NCBI GenBank assembly: GCA_025766275.1 | Contig: JAFKAC010000005.1 | Span: 1,240,001 to 1,304,000 of the forward strand | DNA from: Lactarius indigo | Lineage: Eukaryota; Basidiomycota; Agaricomycetes; Russulales; Russulaceae | Reading direction: 5' to 3' | DNA: 64,000 nucleotides | Part shown: piece after piece, positions 54,435 through 64,000 of the stretch | How positions within the stretch are numbered: position 1 is the first letter of the stretch | How the letters are laid out: the number at the start of each line of letters is the position of its first letter | Program-made: the position numbers and the translations under genes | The notes under the pieces: model-generated | Told to the model about the DNA's origin: nothing | Seen by the model: only the letters and a program-made list of their open reading frames with translations | Databases searched by the model: none

Positions 54435-57400
54435 ATGTCCGGCCAGCAAAATCCGGATAATCTCCCCAACGAGGATGACTTCACCTCCCCCGCCTCGGCG
54501 ACTCCAACTTACAGGTCAAAACCACCCGTTCATCGCAGCGCCAGTCACGGCTCACAATGGCTGGCCACCGATATTGCCTCACACCATAATGCCGGTACTT
54601 CCTACTCCTCCCAGTACTCGGTACCCGTGTCTCCGAGCCCACGACGTAAGAACGTAACGAGGAGCTCCTCAGCGACAGGTTCTAGACGTCTCAGAGTGCG
54701 CACAACCTCGATCGCAAGTTCCCGTGTACGGGATGGTGGATTACTCAGCGAGGACGATGAGGAGAGTTCTGAAGAGCGCGCCCTCGGAATAGAGTCAGGA
54801 GACGACCCGCGTGGCAAAAGAGTCGCAACACTGGCTGAGGAGGCCTCTGGCAATAACTAGCGACGATGACGCGGATGCCGCGAACGACGAGGACCCTATT
54901 ACGCTCAAGGACCGCCAGTCACTCATCAACGTCGAGCATCCGTTCGGTCTCCCTATCTGGAAGCCGGCCCTGTACAAAAAGTCTCGGTCGGTCACTCGTT
55001 ACGCAGACCAGGCACTTCATTCCATTCCGTCCGCCCAAGCCGAGCGTCACCTACTCCCCGGAAACATACTCTGGGCTGTGCTCTTTGGGTGGTGGCTCGC
55101 CCTTGTCTGCTTCATCATCTCAGCCTTACTGTGGATCGTGCCACGCGGCGGAAAGCGCTACGCCTACCTCGTTTACGGGTTAGGGTGGTACCTCGGCTGG
55201 CCCTTCGGGAAGTACGTGGAAGGCCGGATTCATGAAACGAACGAGGGGGGCAAGGGCACCTCAACGCCGCAGGGAGATAGTGCGTTCCACGTACAAAGCA
55301 TTTCTGACAGTGACACCGTCCGGGGGCCGTCGGATCTACGGGAGCGGCAAGATAATGACTCACCTTCTCGGGGGCCTTCCGTTCAATTCGCTACTCCAGA
55401 ACACGCCCAAACTGCTTCGTGGTCAGAAATACCCATTCCCAGTGAAAGGTCATCTTTATTGGGTCAGCAACGAAGCAACGGTGTTCCCCTCGGCCCTTCC
55501 AAATCCTATGGTGCAACGCATCCATCTGTCACCAAAGAACCTATCAAGATATCTACGAAGGAGGATATTTTAGGTCGTATCTGTTTTTGGCTGGCTTTGG
55601 TCACCATCATTGCGCCTCTGATGCTCATTGTATGCATCATTTGCTGGGGTCTCATCATCGCTGTCCCGATGGCGAAGCTCAACTGGGCACTCATCAAGTA
55701 CCTTTTTCAGCACCCGACAGGCATCCGCTTCTGTTCGGCTCCTTCCATCGTTTTTCTAGAAGGCATCTCCCCCGAAAGCGCTGGTGAGAGCGGGGGCACT
55801 TCCACACCCGTGAGAGTCAAGCCGAGACTCTTGGCTGGTCAAGACGCCCCTTCTGGTGTACCATCTTCCAAAGTGCTCCTCTGCATCTACCGTGCTGTTG
55901 GATTACAATTTTACAAGTATACTATTGGTGGTGTCAACATTATCTTCATCAACCTTCTCCCTGTTGTGTTCTTTGTCATATTCGATGGTTGGTTCCTATC
56001 TCCCCTAGTCGAGGACCGCAAAAGTAGAGGCCAACAGATTCCGCTCATCCTTGCCATTCTCGGCTCGCGACTCCTCATCTTCTTGCTTTCCCTACTCAGT
56101 GTCATTCCGCTTTCGTACTTCATTGGTATGGCAGTTGCGTCCATTTCTGCACAATCATCCATCGGAATGGGTGCGGTCATTAACGCAACTTTTGGTTCTA
56201 TTGTCGAGATTTTACTGTACGCATTTGCCTTGACCGAAGGCAAGGGTCGTCTCGTAGAAGGCTCAATCGTGGGAAGTCTGTTGGCTGGTGTCTTACTCAT
56301 GCCTGGTTTGAGTATGATCAGCGTCGCTCTGCGGCGGAAGGAGCAGAATTTCAACGCTAAAAGCGCTGGCGTAACTAGCACGATGCTTATTATGGCTATT
56401 ATTGGAACGCTCACACCAACGTTATTCTATCAAACTTACGGCAATGTACGTTCTAGCATTCGCATACTTTTTTTTTGACCTATATTCAAAATTTGCCTTC
56501 TTTGCAGTTCCAGTTAGTGTGTGAAGGCTGCCCAGATCATGCCCCAACCGGAGGCGTTTCGTGGGGGTGCAAACGTTGTTCGTATCAACACCCGGACCCT
56601 GTGGACGACCCATTCTACCAAACGACTGTGAAGACGCTCATGTACTTCTGTGCTGCCGTCCTTCTCTTCGTGAGTCCAGTCCACTAGTTAGTCTTACCTC
56701 TTGCCGTCGTTTAATCATTCTCTCTCCAGTCGTATCTCGTCGGGCTTTGGTTTTCGCTCCGCACTCATGCCTCGCAGATTTGGCAGAACCCTCAGCAGCT
56801 GCTGCACCCTCACGAGTCGGGTCGCATGTCGCTATATCACAAGATAGTCCCGCCGTCCAACTTCATACCAGGGGTGTCCAGGCCAGGGCCGCAACGAGAT
56901 ATGGACACCATTCGTCACAGACCTAGCGTCATCATAACGGACGCGGCCACGGAGTCGGGCTCTCGGCAATCCGCTGGCGCTCCGCCAGGCGACCACTCTG
57001 CTAGCGCTTCCTCTTCCTCGCCGACCGCTCTGCGTCCCGTTTCGTACTACGAACGCTCCCACGAGTCCCACACCCGGATCCCTCGTCCCGATTCTCGAAA
57101 GCGTCGACCACGCGCTGAAGGATACGGGTCTGCGAGCTGCGCAGCTCCCTCCCGACGATTTTACTCGCGCCGTCGCCGTCGCCACCGTGTCGGCTTTGCG
57201 ACACCAACAGGTGCACGCGCGGCGAGTGAGAGGTGGACAGCTTGGAGACGAAGAAGATGCCGGCGGGCATGGCGGACATGAGGCACCTTCTTGGAGCCGT
57301 GCGGTTAGCGCAAGCGTATTGCTGGCATGCACGGCGTTATATGCCATCATCGCTGGTAGGTGCAACCCCTTCTCTTATCGTTACATGTCGCTGATTGACA

Positions 57401-58111
57401 CGGCATAGAGTTGTTGGTGGATGTCGTGGACGTCGTGCTGGAGGGCTCGGGCATTGACGAAAAGTTTTTGGGAGTCACGCTTTTCGCACTCGTGCCCAAT
57501 ACGACTGAGTTCATGAACGCAATGTCGTTTGCTATGAATGGCAACATTGCCCTCAGGTAGCTTTTTTTTTTTTTTTGGTGATACTGAGTTCTTGGGACTG
57601 AGCGGCGCACACAGTATGGAAATCGGTTCAGCATATGCCCTTCAGGTATGCCTTTTACAGATCCCCGCGATGGTCGCCTTTTCGGCCTGGTACGACCCCG
57701 TCGAGATGGGTAAAGTCGCCGACACTTTTACGTATGTGTATTCATCCAAAATCTGGACCCCCATCTCTAAAACGCCGTTTCCCATGTCAGGTTGATCTTC
57801 CCGCGCTGGGATGTGATTGTCATCATACTGTCGATCTTCCTCTTAACTTACACGTACATCGAAGCCAAGGCGAACTACCATCGCGGGAGCATCCTCGTTT
57901 TGAGGTGCGTTGTTTATCCTCCCCTGTCTACAGTCTTGGATGTTAACGGGATTTATCCCGCAGTTATCTCGTGCTTACCGCTGGGTTCTTCTTTGCACCA
58001 CACCGTCCTGGAGACAACAGCGACGACAGTACCACCGTCCTTGGTCCCTTGGTCACCGTGCGCTCTCTCACCGAGTCGGTTCGCTTGTTTTGGGCTGCGG
58101 CCGCTCCCTAG
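54435..58111 (+). CDS. VNX1: VNX1-type vacuolar cation/H+ antiporter (CaCA family, YccF N-domain)
   Basis: Vacuolar exchanger for monovalent cations and H+ (yeast Vnx1), member of the CAX/CaCA superfamily. Start at ATG 54435 (MSGQQNPDNLPNEDDFTSPA), disordered N-terminus, then a YccF/DUF307 pair LLPGNILWAVLFGWWLALVC and RICFWLALVTIIAPLMLIVC. First exchanger half: FSYFIGMAVAS-like with GMGAVINATFGSIVEILLYA, LVEGSIVGSLLAGVLLMPGL. Cytoplasmic loop with CEGCPDHAP and RRCSYQHPDP-like Cys pairs. Second half: DVVDVVLEGSGIDEKFLGVT, FALVPNTTEFMNAMSFAMNG, MEIGSAYALQVCLLQIPAMV, FPRWDVIVIILSIFLLTYTY, ending WAAAAP, stop 58111. Both halves carry the acidic GNxxE-type exchange motif. In the loop (57,000-57,065) the reading frame moves by one base, perhaps an indel. 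About seven introns. Confidence 0.9.
57562..57575. repeat. T14 homopolymer in a VNX1 intron
   Basis: Fourteen T in the intron between NGNIAL and MEIGSAY. Serves as part of the polypyrimidine tract; length may be miscalled. Confidence 0.85.
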
Positions 58112-58406
58112 TCATCATGTACGCAAACACTTTGGACTATTCGTAATTTATATAGCTCAGTACAACCGCGCTTTTCTGGCGTTGACGACCTGTTTATGAT
58201 AGTTTTTTTTTGTCTCACGTATCTAGCTATCTTGTGGGGCGGCAATTTTTTTCTTTACATATACAGTCATGTTGTGATTGTTGCACTTGTTCGATCTCAG
58301 CCCTATCAGATTCTGAAGATATTTCTGAAAATATGTAGCTGCTTGCTTTGGTTAGGAAAGAAAATATACAAGAATCGGCAACTGATACAAAATCGATGAT
58401 CTTCGA

Positions 58407-61400
58407 TCAGTGTAGCGCCTGCAACGCTTCCAACGATTGTTTGATTTCTGTGTACGTCTGTTTGAGCTTCTCGGGCGGGATGCTCCCCTTTAATATCCGC
58501 TCCGTCTCCGACGACGGATGCTCAAAGTCCAAAAACTTCTCCAGGAAGTCCCCGTCGAGGAAGCCGTACGCCGCGGCGTCTGCGTCGCTCTTCCCCCCCG
58601 CGCCGACGGGCGCACGGTGCTTGGAGTGCGACGCGTTCGCGATCTCGGTCACGACCTTGCTCAGGTTGCGTTCGAGCGCGGTCAGGTGGAGCGAGAGCTC
58701 TGGTCCCGCGTCGACGATGACGCCGATGCGCCCGGAGGACGTGAAGAAGAGCAGTTTGGGAACCAGCGCTACTGCGTTGGTGCCGCCGGACGCGGCTGGA
58801 TCGCCCAAGACCATGGAACCTAGATCATCCGAATCAGTGTTTGTGTGCGAGATTTGTTGGTTGATTACCTGGGATAAACTTATTCACCACGTCGCCGAGG
58901 TTGTAGAACCCATCGCGATCGAGGGTCGTCCGGGTCTCTCCTCGCTGGACAGTGTACGTGAAAAGGTTGCTATCGCTCTGCAAAACCTTGTATCAATAGA
59001 TCTGCGTTTTTTTGTAGTTCGTATTAAGGGTTACCCACGTTCGCTCCAATGATCGTGTCCTGGTCTAGCGACTCGATCGACATAGGCCAGAGTGGACTGA
59101 AATCCTTAGCGATAGACTCTAGTCGCGCCTCGCCGCCTTCGGTCTCGATAAGATCTATGACCGACACTGAACAAATCGCGTCGCCAACGAACAACCTAGA
59201 TCCCCTGGCGCTGAGGCTCGTCACAAGGTAGTTGTGGTTCCATTGTGCGACTATTTGAAAACCCGCGGCGTCGACCTTGTATACAGAAACCTGGAACAGC
59301 TCCGGATCAAGCAGAATTGGAGAAGAGACGGACACTTACCGAAGGGCCTATGGAAGCGGCCAATAGCCCATTCACACGGGTCAGCGCGTAAACACATCCA
59401 TTGACGTTCATCTCCGAGTTTTTCTTCAACTGACGCCCAGCCACTGCACCCGACTCCACCGTGATGAGGAGCAGGCGCCCTTGACTAGGTTCTTGCTCGT
59501 TAGGTTTGAAGAATACCGTGCCAACACAAATGGCGGAATTTCCTTCCGAAAAAGGCATCATGTGAATGGCCGTGATCTCTTCGCTGTTCTGACATGTGAA
59601 TTGGCAAAGCACTGTTGACGTGGTACCCATCAGATAACGGTGGTAGCGACGATGGAGAGGGGCATTCGCACCATCGAAGGTCTTGTCGTCTAGTAATTTG
59701 AGACTGCTCGAAGAGAGCCCGTCTTCTCCCGCGCGACCAGGTTCGGTTCGAACACATGCCACTGCAAAAGCTTGGAGGCCAACATCGTGCTGCAGACGCT
59801 TGGGATTGTCTAATCCCAAATGAACCTACGCAGGCACAAGTTCAGGTTGTTTCTGGCAGTGCCAGAGGAACGCGCACCGTTCGAATGTGCATCTTGTTAT
59901 AATCTCGCACTGTCCCAATTATGCCCCCAGCTGGTGTTATCAAAAGTAACGAGGACGGCCAGTTCGGAGAGTTGATCCGAGCACTCGCGGAGACGTTCTC
60001 ATCGCCAGAACAGCTTTAACGAGGCCATCGTACGAGATAGCGAGAGATTACCTTTATCAACACAGAGGAGTGCTGCGTAATACCCTTTTCCGCGTAAAGC
60101 AGTGCCGCTCGACTCCCGCTCGCGAGCACCACCCTCTTTTCGCCCATCTCAAATTGTGTCAGTCCCACTGGTTCAGTACCAAGTGAGAAAATTCGCTGAT
60201 CCTCGAGCACGTTTTTCCCAAAAGTGTACGCCACAAGAGTTCCGTTGCGCAACCCAATCAAAATTTGAGGCCCATAGCCAAAGTCATGAAGAAGAAGGGA
60301 CCTTGGAAGCGCAGGGAGTGAAACTGAGTCGCAGATAGGAGAGAGAAACCCGTCTGCAGAGGCGACTGAGAGGACGTCGACGGCATGTATTGACCAATAA
60401 GCTACAGCAATATAGACGGAGAACGACTTTGTAGGGTCAAGTGGCGTGCAGGAGAGTACAGATATCTCTTCGCGCAAGTCCTTGTACCTAGATGGTACCG
60501 AGTCAAATCTGCCGTCAAAAGCAGAGGAGAGTTGGAGTACCGGAAGATCTGGAATTCGTTGTTCTCGCTAAGGTTGAGGACCACAAGACGCTTCCTACTC
60601 ATACCCAGGACAAACTGGCTCGGGTTGAGCGCGGCCGCCACAATTTTGCGCCCTGTCCATTCCCCACCTTGCTCGTTGGGACTCCACGAGGTCAAAACAG
60701 TGTGTTCCTGTAGCACGCCGTCATATTCCAAAAGTAACACCTTGTCTTCTGTGACTTGAACGATAAACGACGAGTCTTCGTATGAGGTTCTCCCGCTATT
60801 CTTGAGACGCCGGGCAATATTCGAGGCGGCAAGAGTGGGAGAGACGTCAAAATGCATAGCCTCCGTAGGGATCACAGAGAATTTATCGGGTTGATCAAGG
60901 CTAAACAGAACAGTTTCCTGGGCGTTAGTGGCTAGGATGTGGGTGTCGTATCTAGCAAAGATTACGAATATATTCCAGAATGTAGGGAGACGCGTACGAA
61001 TCGTGAAAGCGGGATCGTAGTGGCCAAATCTTGCTGAAATTTCCCATGTTTTCTATGATAGCAGTGCTTTGAAAATCAGCGCCGCTCTGAATAATACGCA
61101 GGCTACCGGCGTTCATGGACCCGGAGGTAGTAAAGATACGTGACTGGGGGAGATAATTTGAGTAAAATGTGAAGGACACCAGCACAAAGAACAATTACTT
61201 GTCCGCTACGATCCGTATCAGCCAACACTGCGTCAAGGATGGGCCCGACATTCTGCCAGGTGTCAAGGAGTTCGATGTAAGTACCATTTGACGCGAGCAC
61301 GCGGCCGCCGCCTTCTCTATCAGTCGTCGAAGCCCGGCGCTTTCCTTTGCTGCTATAGGAGAAAGCGGAGGGTTCGACGACCGCAATACCAGCAGGAATA

Positions 61401-62808
61401 GGAAGAGTAGGTGTAGTGAGGTTAGAGACGGGGGAAGTGTGTATTCTGATAAGCTGGCTATCGCCAAGATGTGAACCTATAAACAAAACTTGCGAATCAA
61501 GGTAGGCTAATGCGGTAGGCGGGGAAACCTTGCAACAAAGGTCAGACCTGAATTTCGGATGTTATGAAACAAAGGTTATACCTCCCCAAGAGGAATAACG
61601 ATGAGGCCACGTTCAACCGTAGACACCAGTGAGAGCAAAGCTAAACGGCCATATGAGTCCCCGACAAAAAAATTATTCCCTTCGTCATTCGCAGGGCACC
61701 ATCTGAAATTGGTTAGAAAAAGCATTTAACTATCAGTACGAGACCTACGCAGTGACTTCACACCAAGGCCATTCAACAGCAGCCTTCGGCCTTCGCTTCT
61801 TTATCTCACGATCTTTTTGTCCATCCTTGGTCTTGGCCTGAGCAAGCTGATCTGCGCTCTTCTGGCGGCTTTCGAGCTTCCGCTGCTTCTCACGATGTTT
61901 TTCTTGCCACTCCTCAGAAGAAAGTTCAAAGAACTGGACCTTACGTCCACCTAACACCAAGACGCCGCCGGGTAATTGCTCTGTCGCATTTGATCGCTGT
62001 GGGGGTACTGGCAAAAGACACGGTGGAGCGTCGGTGGGCGAGACGGCAGACGTAGAAAGCGCTGTCGGTGGCAAAAGTAACGTTGACTCGGGAGACAACT
62101 CATATTCCGAAAGGACAAGATTATGTGCGAGAAGTTGAAGGTGTTGGTTGTGGTCCTGGTGGAGAATCGCAATGGAGTAGTTGTCAGAGGAAGTAGGAAG
62201 GAACGTCAAGGAAAGGATGTTCAGCTCCGACACCCTGGAATCATCGGTCTGGGACTACATCCGTCTTCGGAGGGAAAAAACTCACATGACATCAAAATCA
62301 TTTTTGTAGAAACCATTTTCAAGTTCCACAACCCTGAACTTCCCCGTATAACAGTTAACAACGGCGACACTCCCAGTTGGATCCACCAGGACAGTGTGCA
62401 GAAACTCAGAGGGGCGGGAATTGTGATGATACAGGCTCAACGTCTTCACGGCATTCAAACGACCACCAATGGAAGACGTCGAGTAAGTGATGAAAATGAG
62501 CCTGGGGTCAGGGTGATCCGTGAGTAAGAGTAGGTTGCTCTTGCCACCCTGCGACAGTAAGATCAGTCACGCAAAGCATCAGAGGGGTCGAATCGGTTAC
62601 TCTTGTTGGGATGGCTTTGACTACGACTATTCTGCCCCAAATCTCTGTTCCGCACTCATGGCTAAGACCGACTTGGTTGCACAGAGTAGATATCAAGTCT
62701 ATTAGGCTTTGCGACGACAAGGTGGATAAGAGAGCGGTCGGAGGTAAGGCGGCATTTGACGACGTCGGTCACCGAGGACGGCGGGTGAAATGTGCTGACA
62801 ATCCTCAT
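58407..62808 (-). CDS. DDB1: DDB1-like CUL4 ubiquitin-ligase adaptor
   Basis: Three-propeller adaptor of the CUL4 E3 ligase; in humans also the damage-binding subunit DDB1. Start at ATG 62808 (MRIVSTFHPPSSVTDVVKCR, then SLIHLVVAKPNRLDIYSVQP), further exons IWGRIVVVKAIPTRVTD, PLMLCVTDLTVAGW, LSLTFLPTSSDNYSIAIL, FIGSHLGDSQLIRIHTSP, NGTYIELLDTWQNVGPILDA, VLADTDRSGQ, GPQILIGLRNGTLVAYTFGK, RLFVGDAICSVSVIDLIETE, LWPMSIESLDQDTIIGANVG, and C-terminal GFLDGDFLEKFLDFEHPSSE, EALQALH stop 58407. The VGSxxGDSQL and FLDGDxxEKFLD motifs and full length point to DDB1 rather than RSE1 or CPSF160. Many introns. Confidence 0.9.
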
Positions 62809-62893
62809 CAAGTTCAACGGACAATGATCGCATTCGCGACTCGCGACGCGACCCCATTATCCTATTAGTCATCAGATCTCTCCCATCCTTCTT

Positions 62894-63579
62894 TTATTCT
62901 CCTCGACTTGTAACAAAGTCTGAAATCGACCGATTCCCACTCGTAGATGCTGTCGTAGACTTTCCTGAGGCCTGCGATTTTTTACGCGCAGGGGGGTCAG
63001 GCGCGTCATCCGGCGATGTCATAATTTCTAATATTCATCGTCGCATCGCCGTGTCCAACCCAGAGAATAATGACCCCTTACCTTCTAAGAATAAGAATTC
63101 GTCTGCCCTACGGGCTACGGAGGCTGATTATCAGGTTCGGTGAGCCAAGTGCACACGACCAGCAGTTGAGGGACACAGCGCGTCGTACCGATGTCCCGTT
63201 GCTGTACTGTTACTCTTTTCTCGCGGTGTGCTATACGATGACTGGCCTCTGAAATCCTCTTGATGAACTCCTCTGTTGCTAACGATATAAGAAATGTTGC
63301 TTCCTTTGCAACAATGGGTAGTTCCTAAAATGACGTTGAGGTCGATAATGGATGTCGAGCACGATAGCCACACACCTTGTCTGCCTTCATAATCTTTTGC
63401 ACACGCGAAATAGGTAGCAAGGACTTGCCCGGTTCCCTGACCAGTGTGACCGTAGGCTTCGCGGTAGTTTTACCCTTTGGCTGGTCAAGGGACTCATCCT
63501 CTGGTGGGGGTGGCGGAGGCGTACCAGGCGAGTCGTCTGCTTGACTCGCGTCATCGACCTCCATATGAATGTCGCTCAT
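62894..63579 (-). CDS. Histone-fold protein, POLE4/CHRAC1/Dpb3-like (second copy)
   Basis: Start at ATG 63579 (MSDIHMEVDDASQADDSPGT), Pro-rich acidic N-terminus, then GKSLLPISRVQKIMKADKEL, PIVAKEATFLISLATEEFIK, RISEASHRIAHREKRVTVQQ, RDIARRADEFLFLEEIMTS, and basic Ser tail ending ISDFVTSRGE, stop 62894. The KEATFLIS and 'RxxRxEFLFLE' blocks are the NF-YC/Dpb3 histone fold, clearly of the same class as the gene at 32264. Human members are POLE4 and CHRAC1; yeast Dpb3 and Dls1. Four exons, about 150 aa. Divergent from MCMBP (116 bp), which is also a replication protein. Confidence 0.87.
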
Positions 63580-63695
63580 CCCTGTGAGACTCGGATGAGA
63601 CTGTGCTGAGTGCTGACGGTTTCGGCCTGGCCTAATCCCGCGTTTGTGGCGCCGAGCACGCGCGTCATTCGCGTCTGCAGTCACCACCTTTCACC

Positions 63696-64000
63696 ATGGT
63701 CTCGTCCCTGCTATCCGAAGCCCTCAGCTCGCCAACCGACGTACTACTTTCATTTTACGATACGTACGACCACGCGGCACTCGATGACTTCCCTAAAGCA
63801 GTCGCAAAGCATTTCTCGGATATTTTCAGGACAGAAGATGCGTTCTCAGAGGTGCGTAATCTGCGCCAGTCTCCATTGAAATGGTTCTGACGCGTCAAAC
63901 TCCAAGATCCCTCCTCTGATACCGTCACGCTCGTACAACGACCGCGCACTTGTCCGATTTCGCGCCTTGGTTCAGGACACTTCTTTATCGCCGGAGATTT
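63696..64000 (+). CDS. MCMBP: MCM-binding protein (MCMBP/ETG1), 5' part
   Basis: Interacts with MCM2-7 and is needed for replication/cohesion. Exon 1 from ATG 63696 (MVSSLLSEALSSPTDVLLSF, ending KHFSDIFRTEDAFSE) to the donor at 63852, intron 63852-63910, then IPPLIPSRSYNDRALVRFRA and LVQDTSLSPEI, running off the end. 'hPLI...NxLVRFRxLVQDTxxxEhY' is the MCMBP N-terminal signature. The 3' part lies outside the window. Confidence 0.85.

Noticed and set aside
1..64000. CRISPR arrays, rRNA or tRNA genes
   Set aside because: No regularly spaced repeats or rRNA sequence seen; I looked for internal tRNA promoter boxes (GGTTCGA-type) in the gaps and found no plausible cloverleaf.

Overview
This window is nuclear DNA from a filamentous basidiomycete fungus, most likely an agaricomycete. 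The evidence is the architecture: many introns of about 45-70 bp per gene, dense packing on both strands, very short divergent promoters, and proteins of fungal type (SEN1, MON1, ERG24, VNX1, PTC2-like PP2C, basidiomycete BTB proteins, a 7TM protein). I assigned names by reading motifs and reconstructing splice junctions by hand. No database search was run, so exon ends are inferences from frame, GT(GC)..AG and family motifs. Gene spans below include introns.

Layout. 1-789: 3' end of BUD22. 790-3123: no gene seen. 3124-5040: NUDCD1-like. 5293-7476 (-): PTC2-like PP2C with ten exons. 7780-8682 (-): acidic protein, possibly Scm3. 8683-10156: no gene, but a strong 28-bp hairpin. 10157-14569: DHX37/ECM16 helicase. 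14731-21166 (-): SEN1. 21355-22372: translin. 22596-23065 (-): mitoribosomal mS41. 23186-24066: MYND protein. 24160-26557 (-): MON1. 26762-27843 and 27997-29249 (-): two BTB-type proteins, tail to tail. 29485-31110 (-): guanine deaminase. 31311-31933: small heat-shock protein with a broken frame. 32264-33237: histone-fold protein. 33771-35292 (-): 2OG-Fe(II) oxygenase. 35402-37007: ARC1/AIMP1. 37313-38690 (-): multipass membrane protein. 38969-39666: uL6m. 39667-41216: no gene. 41217-42247 (-): pogo-type transposase relic. 42501-43747 (-): nucleotidyltransferase-like protein. 44040-44750: ZCCHC10. 44905-45763 (-) and 45900-47218: V-ATPase V0 subunits c and d, divergent. 47468-48604: 7TM protein. 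49169-50455: ORC2. 50512-52147 (-): ERG24. 52338-54321: Ser-rich coiled-coil protein. 54435-58111: VNX1-type antiporter. 58407-62808 (-): DDB1. 62894-63579 (-): second histone-fold protein. 63696-end: MCMBP (partial).

The genes are mostly housekeeping: ribosome biogenesis and mitoribosome (BUD22, DHX37, mS41, uL6m), RNA metabolism (SEN1, translin, ARC1), replication and chromatin (ORC2, MCMBP, two histone-fold proteins, DDB1, possible Scm3), vacuole function (MON1, VMA3, VMA6, VNX1) and sterol synthesis (ERG24). They do not form one pathway cluster. At least ten neighbouring pairs are head to head with start codons 109-292 bp apart.

The most unusual features are at the gene-structure level: a 6-nt microexon that supplies part of a substrate-binding motif, a coding exon consisting of only the ATG, three GC-AG introns, a transposase relic that lost its catalytic core, a long imperfect palindrome, and several single-base frame slips, mostly looking like +1 insertions, which may be assembly errors. 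I did not see an obvious new multi-gene system.
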